Source: Chthoniobacteraceae bacterium | GTDB lineage: Bacteria; Verrucomicrobiota; Verrucomicrobiia; Chthoniobacterales; Chthoniobacteraceae | Direction of reading: 5' to 3' | NCBI GenBank assembly: GCA_947449735.1 | Contig: CANFTB010000018.1 | Coordinates: 19,594-83,593 of the forward strand | Length of the DNA: 64,000 nt | Made by a program: the position numbers and the translations under genes | Part shown: one piece after another, positions 28,033 through 39,093 of the stretch | How positions within the stretch are numbered: the first letter of the stretch is position 1 | Layout: every line of letters starts with the position of its first letter | Notes under the pieces: model-generated | Seen by the model: the letters and a program-made list of their open reading frames with translations, nothing else | Told to the model about the DNA's origin: nothing | Database searches by the model: none

Positions 28033-29310
28033 TTACAGCGGGGCCACCGTGAGCGTGTGCCTGACCGGTACGAGCTTTGTACGAATTTCCGAATCAAGGC
28101 GGGTCTGTGATGCGGTCAGCTTCTGGCGCAGCTTCTCGAAAAGGGCGCCCAGTTCCGGGTCGTTCTGCACCTCTGTATTGAAGGCGCGGAACTGGCTGAT
28201 CATTCCCTTGATCATCATGGTCTCGTAAGCCTGCTTGGCCGCCACGGCGTTCATCACCCCTGCAAACGGCTTGTCGAAGGGCGTGACGGTGAACTCTTCC
28301 GCCAGATTGATGCCCGCCTCGAGCTGCGCCTTGGTGAATTCGCGGCTTTCGGCTCCCCAGGTGACCTTTGCCTTGGAGGAGGCGAGATTTGCGACTTTGA
28401 GCGTGAACCGGTTGAGGTCCTTGTTGAACGGAAGATACGGCAGGATGCTGCGGGTGCTGCCGGGGGATTTGGGATCGGGATCAAAACAGAACGGATAACG
28501 TTCGCTTTCGATCTCGGCCTTGCCCGCGCTGGAGGTGGTTACCTTGTGGCCTTTGGACGTCGTGGTCTTTCCGGCGGCGTCCATAGTGATTTCACCGACG
28601 GCCCCGTCGCAACCGAGTCCCTTTAGAAAGGCATACGCCATGGCGAGGTGGCCGTTTGGTCCGGGGTGGACTCCGTCGCGGCCGCAGACGTCATAGTCAG
28701 CGCCGTAAGCGGCTTTGGCCTTTGCCATGGAATCGATCATGGGCGAGTGGACGTCGGCGAAGCCTCCTTGAAATTCACCGGCAAGCTTCCTCCCGATCTG
28801 TCCCAGCGTGGAGAGGCTCTGGTTGTAGCTGTCCGCCGAGTTGAGGTTGTTCGGAAATGGCTTGGAGAAAAACTTGGTGTCCACGGCTCCCGGCGTGCCG
28901 ACCACAACGTGGATTTTGTCCCCCTTCAGCTTGGTGAGCACGGAGCGCATGGAATCTTCGTAGCGCTTTCCAACGGCATCTTCATAAGGCTTGTAGGTGC
29001 CGTCGTTCATTCCGTAGCAGAGGGTGACCACGTCCGGCTTGAACCCCGCGAGATCGTTTTTGAGGCGGGCGTCAAAACCTCCGGCGGTCTCTCCGCCCCA
29101 GCCAAACTGGAACACGTGCACGTCGGGGCGTCCTGCCGCAGTGAGGAGATAGGTCTCGATGAATTTCGAATACAACTTCTGCTCCGTGATGGAGTCGCCG
29201 ACAATCGCAAGGCGCCCGTCCTTGGGCAGGGAGGCGGGTGTTTCCGCGGCGATACAAAACGGCGAAACGAGCGAAAGGACGGAGAGGGTGAGGGAGGTCG
29301 ATGGTTTCAT
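28033..29310 (-). CDS. SGNH/GDSL hydrolase, secreted
   Basis: 425 residues with a signal peptide (SLTLSVLSLVSPFCIAAE). Block I is LAIVGDSITE with catalytic Ser40; the glycine block is FGWGGETAGGF, the Asn block YGMNDGTY, and the Asp/His pair lies in GRDGVHPGPNGH. Members deacylate or deacetylate carbohydrates and esters in the periplasm. The chain continues about 190 residues beyond the catalytic domain into a second region of unknown fold, longer than a minimal SGNH enzyme. Confidence 0.9.
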   Translation of the reverse strand: MKPSTSLTLSVLSLVSPFCIAAETPASLPKDGRLAIVGDSITEQKLYSKFIETYLLTAAGRPDVHVFQFGWGGETAGGFDARLKNDLAGFKPDVVTLCYGMNDGTYKPYEDAVGKRYEDSMRSVLTKLKGDKIHVVVGTPGAVDTKFFSKPFPNNLNSADSYNQSLSTLGQIGRKLAGEFQGGFADVHSPMIDSMAKAKAAYGADYDVCGRDGVHPGPNGHLAMAYAFLKGLGCDGAVGEITMDAAGKTTTSKGHKVTTSSAGKAEIESERYPFCFDPDPKSPGSTRSILPYLPFNKDLNRFTLKVANLASSKAKVTWGAESREFTKAQLEAGINLAEEFTVTPFDKPFAGVMNAVAAKQAYETMMIKGMISQFRAFNTEVQNDPELGALFEKLRQKLTASQTRLDSEIRTKLVPVRHTLTVAPL

Positions 29311-29486
29311 TGTAGAGGGGGAGGAGGCCGCCGCGCCGTGCTGGCGGAGGGACTTCGCATAGGGAAAATAATGCTATGGAACAAGCTTTTAGAGCGCAGG
29401 ATGGCCCCCGGGGAAACGGGGTGATCCCGGCGGGTGTGCGGAGGAAAGCGCTTGCGGTGGGGGCGACGGCTCCTAGTTTGGGAGGG

Positions 29487-30266
29487 ATGAAACTCCTCCT
29501 GCCAGCTCTGTTCGCGTTGGTTGCCTCTCTTTGTCCGCTTTCCGCGGCCGTCGTCGAGAAAACGGTGGAATACAAGTCGGGGGACCTGCTGTGCGAGGGA
29601 TGGCAGGCCTACGACGATTCCGTTTCAGGCAGGCGTCCGGGCGTGCTGGTCGTGCACCAGTGGACTGGCATCAGCGAGCACGAGAAGGAGGCCGCCCGGA
29701 AGCTCGCGACGTTAGGTTACAATGTTCTCGTCGCCGACATCTATGGCAAGGGCGTGCGGCCCCAGCCTCCGGAGGCGGGAAAGGAAGCCGGCAAGTACAA
29801 GGCGGACCGGGTGCTTCTGCGCTCCCGCGTCAACGCGGCGCTTGACGTTTTGAGCCGGGACGCACTTACGGACGCGTCAAGACTTGCGGCCACCGGCTAC
29901 TGCTTTGGCGGAACGACGGTGATCGAGCTTGCCCGCAGCGGCGCGGCGGTAAAGGGGGTCGTCAGCTTTCACGGCGGTCTGGACTCGCCCGCTCCGGCCG
30001 ACGGAAAGAACATCAAGGCGAAGGTTCTCGCTCTTCATGGCGCGGATGATCCGTTCGTGCCCGCCAAGGACCTTGCGGCCTTCGAGGCCGAGATGCAGTC
30101 CAACAACGTCGACTGGAAGCTCGTCAGCTACCCTGGCGCGGTGCACAGCTTCACGCACAAGGCCGCGGGCAGCGACAATTCCAAGGGCGCGGCCTACAAC
30201 GCCGAGGCCGACCGGGACTCCTGGCTCCAGATGGAGCGCTTCCTCAAGGCGGTGCTGGGGCGGTAA
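29487..30266 (+). CDS. Dienelactone hydrolase family protein, secreted
   Basis: 259 residues from the ATG at 29487, preceded by GGGAGG and giving a signal peptide (MKLLLPALFALVASLCPLSA). The fold is that of dienelactone hydrolases: PGVLVVHQWTGISEHEKEAA, nucleophile Cys in TGYCFGGTTV, Asp in HGADDPFVP and His in GAVHSFTHKA. Dienelactone hydrolases open lactone esters in the cytoplasm, but this exported version more likely acts on an unknown ester or peptide. Divergent from the SGNH gene with a 176-bp shared upstream region. Confidence 0.88.
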   Translation: MKLLLPALFALVASLCPLSAAVVEKTVEYKSGDLLCEGWQAYDDSVSGRRPGVLVVHQWTGISEHEKEAARKLATLGYNVLVADIYGKGVRPQPPEAGKEAGKYKADRVLLRSRVNAALDVLSRDALTDASRLAATGYCFGGTTVIELARSGAAVKGVVSFHGGLDSPAPADGKNIKAKVLALHGADDPFVPAKDLAAFEAEMQSNNVDWKLVSYPGAVHSFTHKAAGSDNSKGAAYNAEADRDSWLQMERFLKAVLGR

Positions 30267-30301
30267 AACGCAGCTTATGTCTCGCGTCCCTGGTAAAGGG
30301 G

Positions 30302-30637
30302 TTAACGCCAGAACCAAGCGGCTGAGGTCGCGACGAGGCAGATGATCGATGCGGCCGACAGGAGTCGCGCCAAGGGGAGGAGTTCCGCCTCCTTGCGTAC
30401 CCGCCACCAGGTTCCGAGGGTGCGTCCGACAAAGAGCATTGAGGAGAGAAACGGGAGCATGAAGGTCCACTCCGGTTTGGTGTGGGTTACCGCGTGGTAT
30501 GCTGCAAAGAGGAGGCAGGCGCTTCCAAAGAAACAGTTGAGCATGATCGACCGGCTTGTCGTGATGCGGAAGAGCATGGCGCCGAGGGCGATTATCGCGA
30601 GGGAACAGGTGGCCAGAAGGATGGAAAGCGGATTCAT
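30302..30637 (-). CDS. Small four-helix membrane protein
   Basis: 111 residues, almost entirely hydrophobic with about four predicted membrane helices (2-24, 30-48, 55-72, 90-108) and short basic loops such as WWRVRKEAE. No family recognised. Its reading frame has the composition of a true membrane protein and its own ATG, so it is unlikely to be a shadow frame, but function is unknown. It is followed by the dienelactone hydrolase gene in convergent orientation. Confidence 0.55.
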   Translation of the reverse strand: MNPLSILLATCSLAIIALGAMLFRITTSRSIMLNCFFGSACLLFAAYHAVTHTKPEWTFMLPFLSSMLFVGRTLGTWWRVRKEAELLPLARLLSAASIICLVATSAAWFWR

Positions 30638-30656
30638 GGAAAAGGCTCGAACAGGA

Positions 30657-30694
30657 AAACGAAAGGGGCGGCGGAACTTTAGTCCCGCCGCCCC
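30657..30694 (-). terminator. Rho-independent terminator of amt1-glnK1
   Basis: A 10-bp perfect GC stem (GGGGCGGCGG at 30665-30674 with its complement at 30685-30694) has a 10-nt loop and, read on the minus strand, is followed by a T-rich tract (TTTCGTTTTCC). It lies 28 bp after the glnK1 stop. Confidence 0.8.
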
Positions 30695-30721
30695 CCATTG
30701 AACAGACGCGGTTTCTACAGA

Positions 30722-33015
<2,294 letters not shown>

Positions 33016-33121
33016 GGTTTGGATTGGGTTTCGGGTTGCTGTGCCGGTGCTCAGGTTTCGCAGACGCGCAGGGGGTGGATTGCGGCTTCGAGTGGCCTGA
33101 GCGCTTCGAAGCGTTTCCTTC

Positions 33122-33137
33122 AGCATCGCTTGTGCCA
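33122..33137 (-). promoter_or_regulatory. Sigma-54-type -24/-12 promoter for amt1
   Basis: Read on the minus strand: TGGCAC, five bases (AAGCG), ATGCT. The invariant GG-N10-GC spacing is exact and only one core base departs from TGGCAC-N5-TTGCW. The GC doublet lies 108 bases before the amt1 ATG, leaving a leader of roughly 95 nt. Confidence 0.75.
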
Positions 33138-33374
33138 ATATGCGCAAGCGCAACAAAGGAAGGAGTTTGATTTTAATCGCCTCCGGAGCGGCTCCGTTTT
33201 CGCAGGCGTTTATCGATCGCTGTGGTGCAAATCGACCATTCTTTTTCGCCAAAGCGCGGACCAGGCGCCGCGGTGTCTGAATTTTTACAGATGACTCTTT
33301 TTGAGCACTGAAATGAGGTGTGGTTGTGAGGGGTGAAATCGTTAAAAGCATGATTAGAAATAGCTTAAAGATGT

Positions 33375-33390
33375 TGGCACGGCTTTAGCT
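33375..33390 (+). promoter_or_regulatory. Sigma-54-type -24/-12 promoter for amt2
   Basis: TGGCAC, five bases (GGCTT), TAGCT gives exact GG-N10-GC spacing with one departure from consensus. The GC doublet is 105 bases before the amt2 ATG, almost the same as its mirror partner. The 237 bp between the two elements would be the place for an NtrC-type activator, but I see no clear palindromic site. Confidence 0.75.
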
Positions 33391-33493
33391 ATTGGTTGGG
33401 CCCGCGGAATGGAGCTTTGCCCACTCCGCGCCTGCCGAACCTCGCCCCTCATCCGGGCGGGCGTTGGGTTGGAGTCCAAAAACTAAACCTACA

Positions 33494-35152
33494 ATGCATC
33501 CTATGATTAAGATCCCCCGAGTAGCGGTCCTGGCGGCTTGCCTGGCCTCCCTGCTCGCTCCCACCGGCCTGCGTGCGCAGGACAATGCCCCAGCCCCAGC
33601 TCCCGCCGCCGTTCAGACCCCGGCCGCTCCGGCACCCGCGCCGGCCGCCCCTGCGGCCCCTGCGGCAGCGCCCGCAGCCGACAAGGCGGCAGGTCCCGAG
33701 GTGAGCCTGGAGATGCGCATCAATGCGCTGGAGTCGTACCTGCAGAACACCAGCCCGGACGACGCCTTCAAGAGCCTCAAGGTGAAAAAGAAGAACGACA
33801 AGGGCGAGGAAGAGGAGGTGTATCCCGAAGGATTCTCTCAGAAGACCCTCGGCGTTGCGGGTCCCGGCCACAACGGCTGGATGATGACTTCCGCCGCTCT
33901 GGTTCTTTTCATGACCTTGCCCGGCCTTGCGCTGTTCTACGGCGGCTTGGTGCGCAAAAAGAACGTCCTGAGCGTGCTCGCGCAGTGCCTCGGGTGCGCC
34001 GGGATGGTCACCCTTCTCTGGTGGGCCTTCGGCTACAGCCTCGTTTTCGGCAAGAATTTTGACAACCCCTTTCTGGGCGGCAGCGAGTTCTTCTTCATGA
34101 AGGGCGTCGATTCGGCCCCCAACACGGACTACTCCTACTGGGTGTCTCAGAACGTGTTTTCGATGTATCAGATGATGTTTGCGATCATCACCCCGGCGTT
34201 GATCGTCGGTGCGATCGCTGAGCGCATGAAGTTTACTGCGGTGATGACCTTCATCGGCGCCTGGATGTTCCTCGTGTACTTCCCGATGGCCCACATGGTC
34301 TGGGGCGTGACGGGCTTCATGAACGGCGTCTGGAACAAGGCGGCGTCCATTCCTGCGATCGACTTTGCAGGCGGCACGGTGGTGCACATGACTTCCGGGT
34401 GGAGCGCACTGGTGCTTTGCATGATCCTTGGAAAGCGCGCCGGTTTCGGCAAGGAACGCATGGCGCCGCACTCGATGGTGCTCTGTATGGTGGGCACGGG
34501 GATGCTGTGGGTGGGATGGTACGGCTTCAACGCCGGTTCGGCCCTCGCCGCCGACGGGATCGCCGCAAACGCCTTCACGACTACGACGCTTGCAGCTGCA
34601 ACCGCCTCCTTTGTGTGGGCGTTGATGGAGCGCGTGATGCGCGGTCACGCTTCGATCCTGGGCTTCTGCTCGGGCGCGGTCGCCGGTTTGGTGGTGATCA
34701 CCCCGGCCTGCGGATTCGTGGGAACGACCGGAGCCGTGGTGATCGGCTTGGTCGCCGCCGTGGTGCCTTACATCTTCGTGATGCACCTCAAGGGTATCTT
34801 CGGTTATGACGACGCGTTGGACACCTTCGGCGTGCACGCTGTGGGCGGAACGCTCGGGGCGGTCATGACGGGCATCTTCGCAGACAAGGCGGCGAACGCC
34901 AACCTCGACACGGCTGTGACAGCTGCGACGGACGCGGCTGAACCCGGCAACGGCCTGGCCAAGCTCGTCGCGGACGGCGGACTCGTCGGTGTACAGTGCA
35001 AGGCGATCCTGCTGACCCTGGTGATTTCCGTCGTCGCGACGGTGGTCATCGCCATGGTGTTGAAAGTCGTGATGGGCCTGCGCCCGAGCGCCGAGGTGGA
35101 AGACGCCGGTCTCGACATCAGCGAACACGGGGAGGAAGGCTATCTCCTGTAA
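33494..35152 (+). CDS. amtB: Ammonium transporter, AmtB-like subtype, with Ala/Pro-rich N-terminal extension
   Basis: 552 residues from the ATG at 33494 (an alternative ATG is three codons on). Signal-like segment VAVLAACLASLLAPTGLRAQ, then an Ala/Pro linker (about 30-65), a short charged segment (LKVKKKNDKGEEEE) and eleven helices with GLALFYGGLVRKKNVLSVL, DFAGGTVVHMTSGWSAL with the first pore His, WYGFNAGSALAADG and the second pore His in FGVHAVGGTLGAV. This is the classic proteobacterial-type AmtB, distinct in subfamily from the divergent amt1. Followed by its own P-II gene after 75 bp. Confidence 0.95.
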   Translation: MHPMIKIPRVAVLAACLASLLAPTGLRAQDNAPAPAPAAVQTPAAPAPAPAAPAAPAAAPAADKAAGPEVSLEMRINALESYLQNTSPDDAFKSLKVKKKNDKGEEEEVYPEGFSQKTLGVAGPGHNGWMMTSAALVLFMTLPGLALFYGGLVRKKNVLSVLAQCLGCAGMVTLLWWAFGYSLVFGKNFDNPFLGGSEFFFMKGVDSAPNTDYSYWVSQNVFSMYQMMFAIITPALIVGAIAERMKFTAVMTFIGAWMFLVYFPMAHMVWGVTGFMNGVWNKAASIPAIDFAGGTVVHMTSGWSALVLCMILGKRAGFGKERMAPHSMVLCMVGTGMLWVGWYGFNAGSALAADGIAANAFTTTTLAAATASFVWALMERVMRGHASILGFCSGAVAGLVVITPACGFVGTTGAVVIGLVAAVVPYIFVMHLKGIFGYDDALDTFGVHAVGGTLGAVMTGIFADKAANANLDTAVTAATDAAEPGNGLAKLVADGGLVGVQCKAILLTLVISVVATVVIAMVLKVVMGLRPSAEVEDAGLDISEHGEEGYLL

Positions 35153-35203
35153 GGTTTAGCCCGCTTGTCAATTGGACCCCGAGGGGGTTTAAAGACAGAC
35201 TAA

Positions 35204-35566
<363 letters not shown>

Positions 35567-35594
35567 CACGCTTGGTTAGACGTTAGAAAGATCC

Positions 35595-35636
35595 GCTCCG
35601 GCGGTGGAGAATTCTCCACCGCCGGAGCTTTTTTTT
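35595..35636 (+). terminator. Strong rho-independent terminator of amtB-glnK2
   Basis: A perfect 34-nt palindrome (35595-35628, 17 bases per arm, beginning GCTCCGGCGG) is followed by eight T residues (35629-35636). It lies 29 bp after the glnK2 stop. Confidence 0.93.
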
Positions 35637-36023
35637 GAAGGCACCGGCGTTGGAGAAGGGCTGGGGGTGGGGGAGAATGGAGGCGGAGGAAAACCGAGAG
35701 GACCCCTGATGGCCGCAGAAACTCAGCCTCCAGGGCATCCAGTTTGATCCGGGCGAAACGGAACCCGGGCCAGTGCTCTCGCTGCCAGGGCCAATGGGGG
35801 CGGCCTTTCACGATATAAAGGCCGTTCGTTTATGCCTCACATATGAAGAGTATCGTGAGCTATAAACTCGGCGGCTATTCCGCATGTCGGAAAGCCGGAA
35901 TCAACGTTCTCCCCAATCTAATTTGAACATGATCGTAAATCTCTTTTGGACCGTTTTCGCAGCTTGCGGGCACGAACGCGAGTCACTTCTTGTGAAACTG
36001 TGATTCTGTGGCAGTGTCGGTAT
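35637..36023. other. Intergenic stretch before the toxin-antitoxin pair
   Basis: No convincing gene. The last 190 bp (from about 35830) are AT-richer than the surroundings, the same composition as the following vapBC pair, and probably contain its promoter; no exact box is assigned. A 27-codon open frame at 35842 lacks support. Confidence 0.4.
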
Positions 36024-36287
36024 ATGAAGAACATCACCGTGAGTGTGGATGATGACACCTATCGGATGGCGCGCATTCGAGCGGCAGAACGTGCGACCTC
36101 TGTCTCAGCACTGGTGAAGGCTTATCTCCTTCAAATTGCAAGCGGTGGAACTGGAGAAACTGATTTCCAGCGACTTGAACGTGAAGAGCGAGAGCTTCGT
36201 GACGAATTGCGTTCTCAACGACTCGGCTTGAGTGGCGCGCATAATTTAAGCCGAGATGAGTTTTATTCCCGCCATGAGATTCGTTGA
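36024..36287 (+). CDS. VapB-type antitoxin (ribbon-helix-helix-like)
   Basis: 87 residues from the ATG at 36024 (a longer frame upstream to 35946 lacks a ribosome site). The N-terminus MKNITVSVDDDTYRMARIRA fits a beta strand followed by helix-turn-helix of the CopG/RHH DNA-binding fold (ATSVSALVKAYL). The C-terminal part is charged and would wrap around the toxin. It overlaps the PIN toxin start by 14 nt. Such antitoxins repress their own operon. Confidence 0.82.
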   Translation: MKNITVSVDDDTYRMARIRAAERATSVSALVKAYLLQIASGGTGETDFQRLEREERELRDELRSQRLGLSGAHNLSRDEFYSRHEIR

Positions 36288-36687
36288 TACTAATATCCTT
36301 TTGTATTCCTTGGAATGGGATGCCGTGGAGTCGGAGAAGGGAGAAATAGCGCGGAAGATTTTGTTGAGTGCTGATTTAGCCCTTTCGGTCCAGGTACTTC
36401 AGGAGTTTTATGTTCAAGCCACTCATTCCCGGCGTCCTGATGCGCTAACGCATGATTTTGCAGTGCGATTGATTGAGAAATGGATGAGATTTCGGATTCA
36501 AGACAATACGGTTTCGATTTTACGTGATGCACTTGAAATTAAAAAGCGGTACGGAACATCGTATTGGGATGCCGCAATTCTAGCAGCTGCTCAATGTGCC
36601 CGGTGTCATGAGTTATTAAGTGAAGATCTGAATCACGGGCAGCAGTATGGAAGCGTGACGGTAGTGAATCCTTTTTTAAAAACGTAG
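36274..36687 (+). CDS. VapC-type PIN-domain toxin ribonuclease
   Basis: 137 residues from the ATG at 36274; six codons upstream remain open. The PIN acidic residues are all in place: D5 in RFVDTNILLYS, E44 in VLQEFYVQA, D99 in TSYWDAAILAAA and D118 in LSEDLNHGQ. PIN toxins are Mg2+-dependent endoribonucleases, often cutting tRNA. Base composition is lower in GC than the flanking genes, which suggests acquisition by horizontal transfer. Confidence 0.9.
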   Translation: MRFVDTNILLYSLEWDAVESEKGEIARKILLSADLALSVQVLQEFYVQATHSRRPDALTHDFAVRLIEKWMRFRIQDNTVSILRDALEIKKRYGTSYWDAAILAAAQCARCHELLSEDLNHGQQYGSVTVVNPFLKT

Positions 36688-37075
36688 GAGCGTGGAAGGC
36701 CCATCGATGCTGCACTTCTAAAAATGGGAGACTATGAGGCTCTAGAATCCAGCGGAGATGGGGAAAGAGCACCAAAGGGCTATTTTTCGGCGTGAATGTT
36801 TCGTGGCAGTTGTCTTGTGGACTTCTTGCATCGAGGGCTCGATTCAGAAAGATGGCCTTGGCGCCATTTGCTTTTGAGGCAACGCACCTAAATGCCATCA
36901 GTTCCATCTAGGCGTTCTGATAAACATGCGTGCCTTGGTGATGTGGGGAGGAGGGGGGTAGCCACGCTTCCCATCCATTGAAAGCGGCGCGGATTTGGGT
37001 GGGAGGGGCAATTTTCGACGTTCTGTGAAGACTTGAGAGTGCACTTGGTTCGGAGTGTGCTAAGCTCAATGGGAA
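36688..37075. other. 388-bp intergenic stretch, nothing recognised
   Basis: Between the toxin gene and the rhomboid-like gene. Only short minus-strand frames without ribosome sites or family likeness. The last bases before 37076 hold AATGGGA, a weak ribosome site for the next gene. Confidence 0.45.
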
Positions 37076-37930
37076 ATGATTGGAGGACTTCCAAGACAAG
37101 ACCGGGGCCCTTGGTTTGAAGTGGCCGGTCATCCTGTCAACGCTCCGCTGGCGTTGGTCGCGGGGTGCATATTGTCCATGCTTTTGACGACTGCGGCGCT
37201 GGCTTTCAGTCACAATTGGGAGGGGTTGCTGGGTTTTTCGAGCGCCGCGGTGCTGCAAAAGGGGGAGGTCTGGCGTGTGGTGTCCTATGCGTTGTGGAAC
37301 CCGCCTTCCATCTCTCTTGCTCTGGACATGCTGATGCTTTGGTGGTTTGGGCGTGAACTGGAGGGGTTTTTCGGACGGGCCGTGTTTTTGAAGCTCTGCG
37401 CCGGGGTGGTGCTGGCGCCCGCCTTGGCGGGGCTTTTGACGGGACTGTTTCTTCCGGTCCAGTGGTCCGGATTGCCGGGGACGTTTGCTCTTTTCGTCGC
37501 TTTTGCCACGATGGCGCCGGGGGTGGTGCTTTTGTTCGGGGTCACGGCCAAGTGGACCGCGTTGATATTCCTAGGGCTGCAGGTGCTGTCCTGTGTTGCG
37601 GGGCATGCTTGGAGCCAGCTGGTGCATTCGCTGGTCTCGGCGGGATTCGCCTTCGGTTACATCCGGTTTCAGCAGGGGCGCTGGAGCATGCCGGAGATCA
37701 AGATTCCGGTGCGGCGTCCGCAGTTCCGAGTGCTGGAGCCCGTGCCTGCGCAGAAGGTTTCGACGCAGCTTCTGAGGGAGGAGTTTGACGAGGCGGACGC
37801 CTTGGAGTTGATCGATCCGCTTCTGGAAAAGATCGGCAAGAGCGGGATGGCGAGTTTGACGGCGGCCGAACGGGCGCAGCTGGAGCTGGCGCGGGAGGCG
37901 TTGATCCGGAAGGGCAGTTCCCGCCGCTAG
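37076..37930 (+). CDS. Rhomboid-like membrane protein lacking the catalytic serine
   Basis: 284 residues with about six membrane helices over 22-195, then a cytoplasmic tail with charged helices. Rhomboid features include the W-R motif in EVWRVVSYALWNP (64-76), FGRELEGFFG (91-100) and a His at 184 in HSLVSAGFAFGY, matching the catalytic His helix. The helix that should carry GxSG reads SGLPGTFALF (131-140), so Pro134 stands where the nucleophile Ser is expected. It is therefore probably a pseudoprotease that binds membrane clients rather than cutting them. Confidence 0.75.
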   Translation: MIGGLPRQDRGPWFEVAGHPVNAPLALVAGCILSMLLTTAALAFSHNWEGLLGFSSAAVLQKGEVWRVVSYALWNPPSISLALDMLMLWWFGRELEGFFGRAVFLKLCAGVVLAPALAGLLTGLFLPVQWSGLPGTFALFVAFATMAPGVVLLFGVTAKWTALIFLGLQVLSCVAGHAWSQLVHSLVSAGFAFGYIRFQQGRWSMPEIKIPVRRPQFRVLEPVPAQKVSTQLLREEFDEADALELIDPLLEKIGKSGMASLTAAERAQLELAREALIRKGSSRR

Positions 37931-37947
37931 GGCTGATCGGATTTGGT

Positions 37948-37983
37948 GCCGGGGGTGGGGCCGGGGGTGGTGCCGGGGGTGGT
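37948..37983 (+). repeat. Three 12-bp G-rich tandem repeats with G-quadruplex potential
   Basis: Units GCCGGGGGTGGG, GCCGGGGGTGGT and GCCGGGGGTGGT follow each other 17 bp after the rhomboid-like stop. Four runs of four to five G with loops of 1, 2 and 7 bases (37951-37979) meet the usual quadruplex pattern on the plus strand. Confidence 0.85.
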
Positions 37984-38116
37984 ACAGTCGCGCCCGGTGG
38001 GGCGACTATGGATGGAAACCTAGAGGGGTGGCATCGTTTGTGAGTTTTTGGCGGGCTTGCGAAGCCCTCGGATCGCGATGCAATAAGTGGAGGCGCTTTG
38101 AAATGGCGATTCCTGA

Positions 38117-38261
38117 CACCCGAACGCCGAAGCGCTGGAGAAAAGGGGATCTCACGCGCCGCGGAGGGCGCGGGAAAAATTGACAGAACCAAATGAAGCA
38201 AAAGCATTTATCTCCCACTCCGCGCCTCCGCGGCCCCTCGTGAACTTCCGGTTTCGGGTTA
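38117..38261 (+). repeat. Interspersed repeat copy A with terminal inverted repeats
   Basis: About 145 bp beginning ACCCGAACGCCGAAGC and ending TTCGGGTTAA. The same blocks in the same order (GAGAAAAGG, GATCTC, ACCAAATG, AGCAAAA, TTTATC, CTCCGCGGCCCC, CGTGAACTTC) occur in copy B near 42.4 kb in opposite orientation. The arms 38159-38172 and 38221-38233 are nearly complementary, so the element can fold on itself. It carries no gene, like a MITE or REP-type element. Confidence 0.82.
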
Positions 38262-38292
38262 AAACGTGGAATTGTAGCTGGAGAGGTGGGCT

Positions 38293-39009
38293 ATGGAGGA
38301 CGCACAGGAACGGAAAGCTTCAGGGTTGGGAACAGGGGAAGGCCCCTTGCTGGACCCCGTGTACGCCAACGCGATGTCGCATTTTTACCGGGGCGAACTC
38401 GGGAGGATCATGGGTTGGCGGATGCGGCTGGATGCCACGACGAACTGGGCGATCACGGTGACCTCGACAGTCTTCACCGTGGCTCTCTCGATCCGCGAGG
38501 TGCCGCATGGGATCTTTTTTTTCAACCTCGCCGTCGTCTGGATTCTGCTTTGGATCGAGGCGCGGCGGTACCGTTTTTACGACGCCTTCCGCGCCCGGGT
38601 ACGGCTTCTGGAGGCGCATTTTCTGGTGCCTGTGGTGCTGCAAAACACACGGTTGCTGCAGGGGGACTGGAGGCGGATCATGTGCGAGGACCTGCTCATG
38701 CCGTCCTTTAAAATGAGCAAACTCGAGGCTCTGGGGCGCCGGCTGAAGCGGAACTACATTTATCTGTTTTTGCTGATTCTGGGGGCGTGGATGATGAAGA
38801 TCTTTCTACACGCGCCCGCACCCGTGGACTCGTGGCAGAGTTTTTATGAGGCGGTGGCCGCCGGGCATGGAATGGCTGCCTGGCTGGTTGTGGGCGTGTT
38901 TGCGGTGACGTTTACCGGTGTGATGGGCTTGATGGTGTATATCAGCCGGGCGTCGCCCAGCGAAGTCTCGGAGTTCGGGATGCGGAACCGGGATATGTGG
39001 AGGATTTGA
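38293..39009 (+). CDS. DUF2270 integral membrane protein
   Basis: 238 residues. A soluble head (YANAMSHFYRGELGRIMGWRMRLDATTNWA) leads into paired membrane helices, then the conserved block IEARRYRFYDAFRARVRLLE and a second helix pair (YIYLFLLILGAWMMKIFLHA and MAAWLVVGVFAVTFTGVMGL). This matches the DUF2270 family of predicted membrane proteins, whose function is unknown. Standalone; the start ATG at 38293 lies 31 bp after repeat copy A. Confidence 0.85.
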   Translation: MEDAQERKASGLGTGEGPLLDPVYANAMSHFYRGELGRIMGWRMRLDATTNWAITVTSTVFTVALSIREVPHGIFFFNLAVVWILLWIEARRYRFYDAFRARVRLLEAHFLVPVVLQNTRLLQGDWRRIMCEDLLMPSFKMSKLEALGRRLKRNYIYLFLLILGAWMMKIFLHAPAPVDSWQSFYEAVAAGHGMAAWLVVGVFAVTFTGVMGLMVYISRASPSEVSEFGMRNRDMWRI

Positions 39010-39093
39010 GGTTGCCACGCATGGCGCGATGCGGGGAGGCGGGGGTGGAAAATGGGAGGACAGGAGCGGGCCCGTCGGCTAGGATGTCGGCCT

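Noticed and set aside
33449..35128. Minus-strand open frame of 559 codons over amtB
   Set aside because: His/Asp/Arg-rich shadow of the channel gene.
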